Assembly (NCBI RefSeq): GCF_000184345.1
Contig: NC_017583.1
Coordinates: 2,232,001-2,296,000 of the forward strand
From: Spirochaeta thermophila DSM 6578
GTDB taxonomy: Bacteria; Spirochaetota; Spirochaetia; Winmispirales; Winmispiraceae
DNA: 64,000 nucleotides
Direction of reading: 5' to 3'
Positions 18,231 to 27,132 of the stretch are shown here, in pieces (within the stretch, counting starts at the first letter, position 1; each line of letters opens with the position of its first letter). The notes beneath the pieces were generated by a model. It was not told the DNA's origin. It worked only from the letters and a program-made list of their open reading frames with translations, and made no database searches. The position numbers and the translations under genes were made by a program.

Positions 18231-18661
18231 GAGACCACCTCCCTCACCCCTTCCCGGGGTCTCTCGTACTCCAGCCTGGTGATCACCGTCTCGATCACCA
18301 CGAACTCCTCGAGCTCACCGTGCACCTTCCAGAAAAGCTCCAACGCCTCCGCGATCCCCTCGAGGAGCTCACCAAGGAGCGCAGGGTTCTCGATCACCTG
18401 GGCGCGACCCCACACCCTGAAAACCTCCCGGTAGTCCTTGCGGCTGAAGACCCAGAGCACTGAGGGATTCGCCCTCACCTCCTCCACCTTACGGTCCTGC
18501 GGAGACGAGACGGTATAGAGGTCCCTGTGCTGCCCCTTGAGGAACCCGACGGTCATCCAGCGGGCATTGGGGACCCGCGCTCCATCGACGGTCACCAGGA
18601 GCCCGAATCTGGTGGTGTCCACCACCTCCTCGAGTCTCGTGAGGATTTCTTCTCGTTTCAC
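18221..18661 (-). CDS. PNPOx-like flavin-binding split-barrel protein
   Basis: 146 residues resembling the pyridoxamine 5'-phosphate oxidase-like/general stress protein 26 superfamily (FGLLVTVDGARVPNARWMTVGF, RKVEEVRANPSVLWVFS, YREVFRVWGRAQVI). Such proteins bind FMN, F420 or haem; the ligand cannot be told here. The GTG at 18661 has AAGGGG 6 nt upstream; an ATG at 18667 touches that site. First gene of the pdhABC operon, overlapping pdhA, which suggests a redox or flavin function linked to the complex. Confidence 0.8.
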   Translation of the reverse strand: MKREEILTRLEEVVDTTRFGLLVTVDGARVPNARWMTVGFLKGQHRDLYTVSSPQDRKVEEVRANPSVLWVFSRKDYREVFRVWGRAQVIENPALLGELLEGIAEALELFWKVHGELEEFVVIETVITRLEYERPREGVREVVSWE

Positions 18662-18696
18662 GATCATCCCCTTTCATCGGCATTCATCCGATCTAT

Positions 18697-18725
18697 ATAT
18701 TACTATTTTTGTAAGAAAAATGCAA
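18697..18725 (-). promoter_or_regulatory. proximal promoter of the PNPOx-pdhABC operon
   Basis: TTGCAT (18720-18725), 17-nt spacer, TAATAT (18697-18702) on the - strand, about 35 bases before the GTG start. Confidence 0.65.
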
Positions 18726-18730
18726 ATCAT

Positions 18731-18818
18731 GAGCCCCTCTCCGTGTGCTACGCATACCTTTGCGTACACGAGAGGGGTTCTCATACCTTTATTATAGTAT
18801 GTTCCGGACAGGTGTCCA
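18731..18818 (-). promoter_or_regulatory. distal promoter followed by a long leader hairpin
   Basis: TGGACA (18813-18818), 16-nt spacer, TATAAT (18791-18796) on the - strand. Just downstream, 18731-18783 can fold into a long imperfect hairpin (CCCCTCTC...GAGAGGGG plus GTGT/ACAC and ACGCA/TGCGT pairs). A transcript from this promoter would begin with the hairpin, then pass the proximal promoter into the pdh operon. The role is unknown. Confidence 0.45.
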
Positions 18819-18828
18819 CTGAAAGACG

Positions 18829-18852
18829 AAAAAACCCTCCCTTCCGGGAGGG
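18829..18852 (-). terminator. rho-independent terminator after the small gene downstream of htpG
   Basis: Stem CCCTCCC (18835-18841), loop TTCC, GGGAGGG (18846-18852), followed on the - strand by six T residues. Confidence 0.8.
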
Positions 18853-18858
18853 ATTCCT

Positions 18859-19191
18859 TCACGCCCGCAACCGCTCTATCTCGGGCCTCTCGGCCGGACT
18901 CAGATACCCCGTCCTCATACACGTCTCGAAGAGGTCCCGTGAGATCCAGGACTCCTCCTCGTAGACATCACCCTCGAGATACTTGAGAATCCTCATGAGG
19001 AGGGAATCGCCCGCATCCCTTACGATCTCCGCATACACGGGATGTGCGCCCTTTACCCTGAAAAAGTCACTGTGCATCCCGACGCTCCTCATCAAGGTGA
19101 TCTCCCGGCCCAAAAGGGCCTCTCTTTTCTTGTCGGCCGTCGGGAATCCGGAATAAAGGGAAATAGTACCCAAGAGACGGACCTGGCTCAT
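18859..19191 (-). CDS. hypothetical protein of 110 residues downstream of htpG
   Basis: I do not recognise the family. The product is soluble and mixed in charge, with no signal peptide; it contains GREITLMRSVGMHSDFFRVKGAHPVYAEIV and ends with helices rich in Glu and Arg. The ATG at 19191 has AAGGA about 4 nt upstream; a GTG at 19203 is the alternative. It lies 80 bases after htpG on the same strand with its own terminator downstream, so the two may share a transcript. Confidence 0.7.
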   Translation of the reverse strand: MSQVRLLGTISLYSGFPTADKKREALLGREITLMRSVGMHSDFFRVKGAHPVYAEIVRDAGDSLLMRILKYLEGDVYEEESWISRDLFETCMRTGYLSPAERPEIERLRA

Positions 19192-19271
19192 TCCATCCTT
19201 CACCCTCCCCTTCCACGGGATCCCGGTGCGCCGCTGCCATCGGAGGGGTCCACGAAGGGAACCGGTCTCCC

Positions 19272-21119
19272 CTACCCCCGCTCGAGCATCCGCACGATCC
19301 TTCGCGCGAACTCGGGCCCGTCCTCCGGCCTGAGCCCTGCGGAGAGCACGGCTTGATCGTACACGAGCAACACCATGTCCTCCAGTTCCTGCCCCTCGGC
19401 CGCACGTATCCGCTCGACCACCGGGTGGTCGAGATTCACCTCGAGCACGGGCTTGGTCTCCGGCAGGTCGACCTGCCCCATTGCCTTGAGAATCGCCTGC
19501 ATCTGTGGGGAGAGATCGCGTTCGTCCAGCACGGCCGCCGCAGGTACGTCCGAAAGCCTGCTCGATGCCACCACGTCCTTCACCCGTTCTTTGAGCACCG
19601 CCTTCATCTTCTCGAGCACATCCTTCTTCTCCTCCCGACGCCTCTTCTCCTCCTCACTCTCACCCAGTTCCTCGGCCGCATCCCTGGTATGCACCGCCTT
19701 GAGCGGCACCCCCTGGTACGAACCGATCACAGGGGCGAGGAGCTCGTCTATCTCGTCGTCCATGATGAGCACCTCGATGTCCCGTGCTCTGTAGGCCTCC
19801 AGGATCGGAGCGCTCCGGAGGAGCTTCTCATCGCCACCGGTGATGTAGTAGATAGCCTTCTGATCTGGCTTCATCCGCTCCTTGTAGGCCGCGAGGCTCG
19901 TGTAGCCCTCCACCTTCGTGGACTTGAACCGCACCAGCTCGATGAGCACGTCCCGGTGCTGGTGATCGAGGTAGAGTCCCTCCTTGAGCGGCTTGTTGTA
20001 CTCCCTGATGAACCGCTCGTACGTGGCCGGATCCTCCTCTGCGATCCGCGTGCATTCCTGCAGGAAGCGCTTCACCGCCGCATTCCGGATGGTGGCGAGG
20101 ATACGGTGCTCCTGGAGCATCTCACGGCTCACGTTGAGAGGGAGATCCTCCGAGTCGATCACCCCTCTCACGAACCTGAGGTACGTGGGGAGGAGCTCCC
20201 TGTCGTCCTCGGTGATGAAGACTCGCTTCACGTAGAGCTTCACCCCCGCCCGATAGTGGGGGGAGAACATGTCGAAAGGAGCGCTCGAGGGCACGTAGAG
20301 GAGCACGGTGTACTCCAGAGTCCCCTCTGCTTTGAAGTGGAGCCAGAAGAGCGGATCCTCCTCGTCGTGGGTGAGCGTCTTGTAGAAATCCTTGTACTCC
20401 TGTTCGGAGATCTCGCCCTTCGGGCGACGCCAGAGGGCCACCGCAGCATTCAGCTGCTTCTCCACCTCGGTCCGCGTTCCTTCCTTTTCTTCGGTGTAGT
20501 GGAGGTAGATGGGGAACTGGATGTGGTTCGAGTACCGTCGTACGATCTCCTCGATCCGCCACCGAGAGGCGAACTCCTTGCCCTGCTCGTTGAGATAGAG
20601 CTTCACCGTGGTCCCGTGACCCGCCCGTTCGGCCGGAAGGATCTCGTATTCCCCCTTTCCATCGCTCACCCAGAGAAAGGCCTTCTCTTCTCCGGCCTTT
20701 CTGGTGAGCACCTCTACCCTATCGGCCACCATGAAGGCGCTGTAGAAGCCCACCCCGAACTGTCCGATGAGGGTCGCATCCTTCTTCGCATCCCCTGTGA
20801 GACGCGAGAGGAACTCGTTCGTACCCGACTTGGCGATGGTCCCCAGGTTCTCGATGAGATCCTGCTCGTTCATCCCGATACCGGTATCCTCCACCTGGAG
20901 ATACGATCGTCCTTCCTCGTCGAACCGGATATCGATCCTGGGAGCGAAGGGGACCCCCTTGTAGGCCTCGTCGGTGAGCACGAGGAATCTGAGCTTGTCG
21001 AGGGCGTCCGAGGCATTGGAGACGAGCTCCCGGAGGAAGATCTCCCGGTGCGAATAGAGCGAGTGGATGATGATATCGAGGAGTCTGTGGACTTCTGTCT
21101 GGAATTCATGTCGAGCCAT
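19272..21119 (-). CDS. htpG: chaperone HtpG (bacterial Hsp90)
   Basis: 615 residues with the three Hsp90 domains: the N-terminal GHKL ATPase ([31 protein letters not shown]), the middle domain with the catalytic Arg-containing stretch [19 protein letters not shown], and the C-terminal dimerisation domain. Length is normal. GGAGGTGTC precedes the ATG. I see no CIRCE element upstream, so heat control, if any, is by another route. Confidence 0.96.
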
Positions 21120-21224
21120 GACACCTCCAACCCTGACGATGTAGTCGAGATGCAGTGGAATACCACCGATGTGTCTACAATAAATGGATACGCTAAAAAT
21201 AATAATGATATCACGAAACGGAAA

Positions 21225-21245
21225 GGCCGGGGATCCACCCCGGCC
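21225..21245 (-). terminator. GC-rich terminator hairpin after the barrel-protein gene
   Basis: GGCCGGGG (21225-21232) pairs with CCCCGGCC (21238-21245) across a 5-nt loop; TTTCC follows on the - strand. It also separates this gene from the htpG promoter region. Confidence 0.65.
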
Positions 21246-21272
21246 CGACTACACACACGGCATGAAAAGGCG

Positions 21273-21764
21273 CTAGAAGTGGAAGAGTATCCCGGTGGAA
21301 AGCCTCGTACTGTTGTTGATCCATCGCGGCGGACCTATGGTGAGCTCCTGCTGCAGCTCCAGGAACCAGTCCATGTAGGGATGCACGTTGAGCCTGAACC
21401 CCGCTTCCCCATAGGGTCCCAGGAAGAACGAGGTCTCCTCCGCAAGGGAGAACTGGGGGGAAAGCCCCGCCCCGAAGTAGGGGACGAAGACCGGCGAGGT
21501 GGGGAAAAGGAACTCGAGCCCGAGCTCCCCTGCGATGAGGAAATCGGCCGCCACCTGTCCACCCCGTTCCTCGGTGGCGATCGCCACGTGTGCCCCAACC
21601 ACCATTTCCATGGTGTCGGCCACCTTCTGATGGTACGCCCCCTCCAGGTCGAGGAAGGTCCGTTCGTACTGGAAGAACGAAGTCCCTATCCCCGCCGAGA
21701 ACATCTGGGCATGGAGCATGCCGGCCCCTGCGAGCAGGATGAGCACACACAGTCGCTTTCTCAT
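21273..21764 (-). CDS. secreted, probable small outer-membrane beta-barrel protein
   Basis: 163 residues with a signal peptide (cleavage likely after MLHAQ or just before). The remainder has alternating hydrophobic/polar strands (FSAGIGTSFFQYERTF, VPYFGAGLSPQFSL, PYGEAGFRLNVHPY) and ends in Phe (ILFHF), the C-terminal signature of outer-membrane barrels. No specific family is recognised; it could be an 8-stranded OmpA/OmpX-like barrel. It is divergent from the gene at 21823. Confidence 0.7.
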   Translation of the reverse strand: MRKRLCVLILLAGAGMLHAQMFSAGIGTSFFQYERTFLDLEGAYHQKVADTMEMVVGAHVAIATEERGGQVAADFLIAGELGLEFLFPTSPVFVPYFGAGLSPQFSLAEETSFFLGPYGEAGFRLNVHPYMDWFLELQQELTIGPPRWINNSTRLSTGILFHF

Positions 21765-21822
21765 ATACTCCTCCCCCTACCAGTATATAGCAATAATCGG
21801 AAAATCCTACTAGAGTTTCACC

Positions 21823-22545
21823 ATGAAACACAATATAGCCACGCTCGCCGTCTGGGACGCTTTCCGGCAGGACGCCGAGTGTCCCCTCTGCGTCCTCGAA
21901 CGAAAGCAGGAACACCAGCTCATCACCTCGCACCTCGAGAACATCATGGACCCCGCGACCCGTACCCTCATAGAAGAGAGAGGCTACTGCGGTCACCACC
22001 TCCGGCTCCTCTATGAACGTAACGACCTCCTGCCCCTCGCCATCCAGCTCAAGGACATCCTCGCCTACCGGGTCGGCCGAAGGCGGAAGCGGTACGACGA
22101 GGTGCGAAGACATGTGGAACGCGTCCCCCGGCTCATCAGGATACTGAGGAACAGATCCCAGATCGAGGACGAGACCTGCCTCATCTGTGACGAACTCGAA
22201 GAAGGCACCTCCCTCAACATACACATCGTCTTCACCCTCTGGAAGAAAGAAGAGGACTTCAGGGAAGCCGTGACCCGCTGTATGGGCTTCTGCATCCCCC
22301 ATGAAGACCTCCTCCTCCGGGAAGCCCCCCTTCTACTCGGAGGAAAACACCTTTCATCGTTTCTATCCACAGTAACAACGCGTCAGGAGGACCGCTTTCG
22401 CGCCCTTGAGGAAGCCCTCTCCTACTTCATCGACCAGTACGACTACCGGAACGCGAACCGTCCGTGGGGAACCTCCCGCGAAGCCGTACCCCGCGCCATC
22501 GAGACTCTCGCAGGTATGGTGCTGAACGAAAAGAAAGAGAAATAG
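21823..22545 (+). CDS. DUF6062-like protein with duplicated CxxC...CxxH motifs
   Basis: 240 residues, soluble and rich in Leu and Arg. Two similar cysteine modules are visible: Cys20-x2-Cys23 with Cys56-x2-His59, and Cys119-x2-Cys122 with Cys157-x2-His160. Each looks like a C2CH metal site, so the protein probably binds two Zn or another metal, possibly a cluster. The family resemblance to DUF6062 is from memory. There is no clear Shine-Dalgarno before the ATG. Function unknown. Confidence 0.75.
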   Translation: MKHNIATLAVWDAFRQDAECPLCVLERKQEHQLITSHLENIMDPATRTLIEERGYCGHHLRLLYERNDLLPLAIQLKDILAYRVGRRRKRYDEVRRHVERVPRLIRILRNRSQIEDETCLICDELEEGTSLNIHIVFTLWKKEEDFREAVTRCMGFCIPHEDLLLREAPLLLGGKHLSSFLSTVTTRQEDRFRALEEALSYFIDQYDYRNANRPWGTSREAVPRAIETLAGMVLNEKKEK

Positions 22546-22567
22546 GGGAGGGCCCGTCTCCCTCCCC
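22545..22567. terminator. hairpin between convergent genes
   Basis: GGGGAGGG (22545-22552), 7-nt loop, CCCTCCCC (22560-22567). It lies between the DUF6062-like gene and the convergent ppiC-like gene and could serve both, though neither side has a strong T tract. Confidence 0.5.
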
Positions 22568-22594
22568 TGTGTGCCTCCTCGACACATCTCCTCT

Positions 22595-23605
22595 TCAGTA
22601 GATCTCTATCTCCGCCTTCCCTTTGAGCTCCTCCACCAAGGCATTGATGGCCTCTGAACTCTTCTGCTGGAGGAGCATCTCCTTGAGCTGGTCCTTCACC
22701 TCCTCGAACGACGCCTTGCCTGCTTCCTGTCTGTCGGTGACCTGGATGAGGTGGAGCCCGTACTCGGTACGCACCACGTCGCTCACCTGGTTCACCTCGA
22801 GGGCGAAAGCGGCCTCCTCGAAGGCGGGAACCATCTGGCCTTTGCCGAAGAATCCAAGGTCACCGCCGTTGGGGGCGGAAGGTCCCTCGGAGTACGTCTT
22901 CGCGAGCTCGGCGAAATCGGCTCCCTGGTTCAGTTTCTCCTGTACTTCATGGATCTTCGCATACGCGGCCTCCTCCTCTTCCTTGGAAGCATCCGGCGCA
23001 AGGCGGATGAGGATATGACGCGCCCTGATCTGTTCGGGCTGCTCGAACTGTTCCGGGTTCTCGTCGTAGTACGCCCTCGCCTCCTCGTCGCTCACCGAGA
23101 GATGTTTGGTGACCTTCTCATCCACCACCTGCTGGAGGAGGAAGGCCCGGGAGAGCTCCTCACGGAATTCCTCCTCGGTATAGCCCGCCTGTGCAAGGAT
23201 GTTCTTGAAGGTCTCCTCGGAACCCGACTGGAGCTTGTACTGTTCTATCTGAGCGTCCACCTGGGCCTGATCGACCGACAACCCCATTCTCTTCGCCTCC
23301 TGGAGGAGGAGGAGTCTCCCTATGAGCACGTCCAGGACCTGTTCCCTGAGCTTCTGTTCCTCCTCCGGCGACACCTCCATACCGTACTGCTGATACTGCG
23401 CGACGTACCTCTGGACCTCCCTCTCCACCTCCTTCGAAGGCACCTCTTCCCCGTTCACCCTTGCCGCCGCCTCCCCGGAAGCGGGAGCCGCCGCCTGCAC
23501 CTCCTCCGTCTCCCCTCCCTTCGGCTCTCCCTTCCCGCCGGCGCACGCCGGAAACACGGCGAGCACCAATGCCGCCAACACGCATACGATGGTTCTTGTT
23601 TTCAT
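22595..23605 (-). CDS. parvulin-type peptidyl-prolyl isomerase lipoprotein (PrsA/SurA-like)
   Basis: 336 residues. The signal peptide ends in VFPAC, a lipobox. A SurA-like N-terminal helical chaperone region follows (REQVLDVLIGRLLLLQEAKRMG), then one parvulin domain (ARHILIRLAP, ADFAELAKTYSEGPSAPNGGDLGFFGKGQM, YGLHLIQVTDR). Likely folds exported proteins in the periplasm. The ATG at 23605 has AAGGGG 5 nt upstream. It follows the MATE gene by 60 bases on the same strand. Confidence 0.92.
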   Translation of the reverse strand: MKTRTIVCVLAALVLAVFPACAGGKGEPKGGETEEVQAAAPASGEAAARVNGEEVPSKEVEREVQRYVAQYQQYGMEVSPEEEQKLREQVLDVLIGRLLLLQEAKRMGLSVDQAQVDAQIEQYKLQSGSEETFKNILAQAGYTEEEFREELSRAFLLQQVVDEKVTKHLSVSDEEARAYYDENPEQFEQPEQIRARHILIRLAPDASKEEEEAAYAKIHEVQEKLNQGADFAELAKTYSEGPSAPNGGDLGFFGKGQMVPAFEEAAFALEVNQVSDVVRTEYGLHLIQVTDRQEAGKASFEEVKDQLKEMLLQQKSSEAINALVEELKGKAEIEIY

Positions 23606-23665
23606 GTCATCCCCTTGGGTAGATATCGCTCTACCATACTCCATCGGGTCGGTTTTGACCACCCT

Positions 23666-25051
23666 TTACCGGAGGGCCGGCATCGGCTCCCTCTCCATCA
23701 TCGACCGTATGGTACGAGGCACCCACAAGGCAGCGGTGAGCGCGGTGGAGACATTGGCGAAGACGAGCCCGAACCAGACACCCCGTATCCCCAGATCGAA
23801 CACATACACAAAGAGAAGCACCGCAGGCACGGCGAGGAGCACCAGGCGAAGAAGCACGAGGAGGAGCCCCGCCCATCCCTTTCCTATGGCCTGGAAGAAC
23901 GACCTGCCCAGGATCCCGAACGAAGCGAAGATGAAGGCGTACTCCATGGTGCGGACCTGGGCCACCGCATAGGAGAGCACCTCGGGGACATCGGTGAAGA
24001 GGGAGAAGATCCTCGGCGCGAAAAGCACGATGGCGAGCACGATCACCGCCACCGTGGCCACCGAGACCCTGAGCGCCACGTGCCAGATGATGAGCATCCG
24101 ATCGTAGAGCCGCCGCCCGAAGTTCTGCCCCATCATGGTCACAAGGGCCGAGGCCACGGCGAAGATGGGCATGAGGATGGCCTGGTCGAACCGGCCGCAG
24201 AGGGTGAAGGCCGTGAGCGCGAGGGGATCTATGGCGATCACGATGCGGTTGAAGATGAGGAAGCTCAAGGACATGATCGCCTGTCCCAAGGTCTGGGGAA
24301 AGCCCACCGAGAAGATCTCGGCCATCACCTTGCCCCGTATCCCCGAAAGCCGTATGTGGATGGGAACCCTCGTCTTCCCCGCGAGAAAGACGTACACCAC
24401 GTAGAGAAAACCGATCCCCTGGGCGAGCACCGTAGCGAGGGCCGCGCCCTTTACACCCCAACCGAAGAGGAAGATGAACACAGGATCAAGCACGATATTG
24501 AGAACCGTCCCGATGATCATCGACCTCATCACGTAGTTCACGAGCCCCTCACCCTGAAGCACCCCGATGAGGGTGTTCTGCATGAAGATGAACGCAGCTC
24601 CGGGAAGCACATAGGTAAAGTACTCAAGCGCCCTCTCATAGTAGGCCCCTTCTGCCCCCAGACCTCCCACAAGCGCATCCTTAAAGACATATCCTCCCAC
24701 CACCATCACCACTGTGATGAGGAGGCCCATAAAGAGACCAGAATCAGCTGCAGCATCGAGGTGTTCCTCGTTCTGCTCACCTACGGCTCTCGCCACCAGA
24801 GAAGCCGTACCCACCATAAGCCCATTTCCAAGGGCCATAAAGAGAAATATGAGGGGGAAGATGATCCCGATACCCCCCACCAGAGAGGGATCCTCCAGAT
24901 CAATCCAGCTTATCCAGATGGTATCGGTGATGTTGTAGAGCAACTGAAAGAGCATCCCAGCAAATATGGGAAGGGAGAGCCTAATAAGGAGGGGAAATAC
25001 CGGCCCGGAAAACATCTGCTCCTGAAGCGATACGCCTCGCATCTGTTGCAC
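23666..25051 (-). CDS. MATE-family multidrug/Na+ antiporter
   Basis: 461 residues with 12 membrane segments in two related halves (LSLPIFAGMLFQLLYNITDTIW opening the first, GFPQTLGQAIMSLSFLIFN the second), typical of the MATE/NorM superfamily. Exports cationic compounds in exchange for Na+ or H+. GGAGG lies 6 nt before a GTG at 25051, which is preferred to the ATG at 25042. A perfect palindrome inside its promoter suggests regulation by a dimeric repressor encoded elsewhere. Confidence 0.9.
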   Translation of the reverse strand: MQQMRGVSLQEQMFSGPVFPLLIRLSLPIFAGMLFQLLYNITDTIWISWIDLEDPSLVGGIGIIFPLIFLFMALGNGLMVGTASLVARAVGEQNEEHLDAAADSGLFMGLLITVVMVVGGYVFKDALVGGLGAEGAYYERALEYFTYVLPGAAFIFMQNTLIGVLQGEGLVNYVMRSMIIGTVLNIVLDPVFIFLFGWGVKGAALATVLAQGIGFLYVVYVFLAGKTRVPIHIRLSGIRGKVMAEIFSVGFPQTLGQAIMSLSFLIFNRIVIAIDPLALTAFTLCGRFDQAILMPIFAVASALVTMMGQNFGRRLYDRMLIIWHVALRVSVATVAVIVLAIVLFAPRIFSLFTDVPEVLSYAVAQVRTMEYAFIFASFGILGRSFFQAIGKGWAGLLLVLLRLVLLAVPAVLLFVYVFDLGIRGVWFGLVFANVSTALTAALWVPRTIRSMMEREPMPALR

Positions 25052-25084
25052 ACATAGCCTCCAGAGGTAGAATATAACAAGAAA

Positions 25085-25113
25085 ACAATACTAAATATTA
25101 GACGTCTAATCAA
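25085..25113 (-). promoter_or_regulatory. MATE gene promoter with embedded 14-bp perfect palindrome
   Basis: TTGATT (25108-25113), 17-nt spacer, TATTGT (25085-25090). The perfect palindrome ATTAGACGTCTAAT (25097-25110) overlaps the -35 box and spacer, a position where a bound dimer would block RNA polymerase. Confidence 0.65.
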
Positions 25114-25200
25114 GAGAAAGGCACAGCAGGTCACCTCCTTTCTTTCCCAGCACCATGGGCCCTGGTGGAAGGCGCCACATCATCAGCAGAAGGGATATGC

Positions 25201-26211
25201 TCACCCCTCCTTCTCCACCACCCTCCAGGTGAGCCGCATCCCTGCACAGGCGGGAACTACGTCGTGGTACTCCTCCGGTACGGTCCACTCCTCCCTTCGG
25301 AGCACCAGCCTTCCCTCGTTGCGCGGGAGGCCGTAGAAACGGGCGCCGCGCTCGCTCACAAAGCCTTCCAGCGCACCGAGCACACCGTGCGCCTCGAAGA
25401 GCGAGGCGAGGGCCTCGAGTGCGTAAGGCGCGGTGTAGCACCCCGCCGCCCCCTTCTGCTCCTTGTGCGCACGGGGGTGGGGCGCGCTGTCCGAGCCAAA
25501 GAAAAAGTGCGGATCGCCTGAGAAGACTGCCTCACGCAGGGCCTTTCTATCGTCGGCCGTCTTCACCACTGGTTTGCAGAAGAGGTGCGGATTGAGAGCC
25601 CCTCCCATGAGGTCCTCGAGGGTGAAGAGGAGGTGGTGAAGGGTGATGGTTCCCGCCACACGGTCTGCCGGCAGGTCTCGGATCAACGCCAGGGTGCGCG
25701 CGTCGGAGATGTGCTCGAAGACCAGTCGAAGCGAGGGAAAGGCGCGGTGAATGCGCAGAAAGGTCTCATGGAAGGCCACCTCCCGCTCGAACACCGGGGC
25801 GCCGGGTATCTCGGCGTGCACACAGAGCACGAGGTCCTCTCCGGCCATGGCTTCGAACACAGGGAAAAGCGCTTCCACGTCGCGCACCCCGTCCTCTGCA
25901 TTGGTGGTGACCCCCTCGGGGTAGAGTTTGCCTGCCACCGCCCCTGCCTCCTTGAGAGAATGGACGAGGCCCGGATCCATGTTCGGGAGGATCTTGAAGG
26001 TGAGAAGGGGAGTGAAGCCCGGGGCTGCCCGGCGAATCCGACTCCCACACTCGCGCACCGCATCGGGCGAGGTGAGCGGAGGGATGGTGTTCGGCATGAC
26101 CAGGCCGCGGGCAAACGAGCGTGCCGCATCGCGGGCATAGTGGATGAGGGCCTCACCCTGCCTGAGGTGAAGGTGCATGTCGTCAGGCGCTCTCAGCTCC
26201 AGATACTGCAT
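25201..26211 (-). CDS. pyrC: dihydroorotase, class II (PyrC type)
   Basis: 336 residues. Metal ligands in DDMHLHLRQG, the lysine expected to be carboxylated in AGKLYPEGVTTN, and later His and Asp ligands in CVHAE, LVFEHISDA and FGSDSAPHPRAHKE. Converts carbamoyl aspartate to dihydroorotate in pyrimidine synthesis. Length fits the E. coli-type class. Its start overlaps the end of the upstream gene by 19 bases; no other pyr gene is nearby. Confidence 0.94.
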   Translation of the reverse strand: MQYLELRAPDDMHLHLRQGEALIHYARDAARSFARGLVMPNTIPPLTSPDAVRECGSRIRRAAPGFTPLLTFKILPNMDPGLVHSLKEAGAVAGKLYPEGVTTNAEDGVRDVEALFPVFEAMAGEDLVLCVHAEIPGAPVFEREVAFHETFLRIHRAFPSLRLVFEHISDARTLALIRDLPADRVAGTITLHHLLFTLEDLMGGALNPHLFCKPVVKTADDRKALREAVFSGDPHFFFGSDSAPHPRAHKEQKGAAGCYTAPYALEALASLFEAHGVLGALEGFVSERGARFYGLPRNEGRLVLRREEWTVPEEYHDVVPACAGMRLTWRVVEKEG

Positions 26212-27131
26212 ACCGGCTCTCTCTCCACATCAAAGTACCGCATGGGTCTCGTGTCGTCCACAGGAAGCCCTGTCTCCAGGCATGGCCCCACCGGCCACTC
26301 CCGGGCCGGCACCTCCTCCAGCATCCGCACCAGCTCCCGCCCCTTCTCCACCGCCTCCTCCATCAACTCCTCCACCCCTGCCTCACGCTCCTCCCCGGTC
26401 ACCGGGTGCCGCCAGGCCACTGGCCCTCTCCACACCCCTCGCAGCCATCGGAACCGCTCCCGGTAGAACAGCCCGCGGAAGCTCCGCAACCACGGCACCA
26501 CCACACCCGCCGCATCCACCAGGAAGGCCGCCCCCTTCGAGAAGAACAGCCCCTGCAGCAGGGCGTGCCGCCGCATCACGCGGCCCGCCTCATCCGCCCG
26601 CCCCTCATCCAGGAACCACGCAGCCCCGAGCACCTCCCCCACCCGCCGATCCCCCCCATACGGCCCCACCATCCGCTCGAGCCGCCCTCCCCACGGCACC
26701 TCCCACCGGTCCAACACGTACAGATCGAGCACCGTCTCCAGGGCATAGTGCCGGTAGGTGCTCCCCTTCCTCACCCGCTCATCCTCCGCCTCCCTGCTCC
26801 CCGTAAGGTAGAACACCATGGGGTGAAAGACCACATCCGCCGCCACGTGGGTAAGCCACCCCGCCACCAGGGCATCCGCCACCTCCCCGGCCCCACCCTC
26901 CACCACACGCCGCAGCCCTGCAAAGCTCTCCACCCCCGCCGTGCCGTGCACCCGCCTCCCCGCCTCCCTCACCTCCCTCGAAGGGGACAGCACGTAGAAG
27001 AGCGAGTCGGGCGCCACCGCCCCGTAGAAGAACAGCCCGGGGTGCGCCTCCACCGCCTTTCGCACCCTCCCCGGAGGGAGCCCCTCTCCCACCATCCGGG
27101 CGATCACCCAGTGGAGCACCTCCTTCGGCAC
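26193..27131 (-). CDS. zinc-dependent phospholipase C-like protein
   Basis: 312 residues resembling the Zn_dep_PLPC family (PF00882, from memory): LHWVIARMV at the start, LFFYGAVAPDSLFYVLSPS, then a helix with WLTHVAADVVFHPMVFYLTGS carrying His/Asp ligands. No signal peptide is visible. The start is a GTG at 27131. Overlaps pyrC by 19 bases and follows the UMF1 gene by one base. True phospholipase activity is unproven for this family. Confidence 0.75.
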   Translation of the reverse strand: MPKEVLHWVIARMVGEGLPPGRVRKAVEAHPGLFFYGAVAPDSLFYVLSPSREVREAGRRVHGTAGVESFAGLRRVVEGGAGEVADALVAGWLTHVAADVVFHPMVFYLTGSREAEDERVRKGSTYRHYALETVLDLYVLDRWEVPWGGRLERMVGPYGGDRRVGEVLGAAWFLDEGRADEAGRVMRRHALLQGLFFSKGAAFLVDAAGVVVPWLRSFRGLFYRERFRWLRGVWRGPVAWRHPVTGEEREAGVEELMEEAVEKGRELVRMLEEVPAREWPVGPCLETGLPVDDTRPMRYFDVEREPVCSIWS

Positions 27132-27132
27132 C

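Noticed and set aside
18674-18784. Leader peptide starting MRTPLVYAKV within the pdh leader hairpin
   Set aside because: It has no properly spaced ribosome site and the frame is a by-product of the hairpin; no regulatory codon run is seen.
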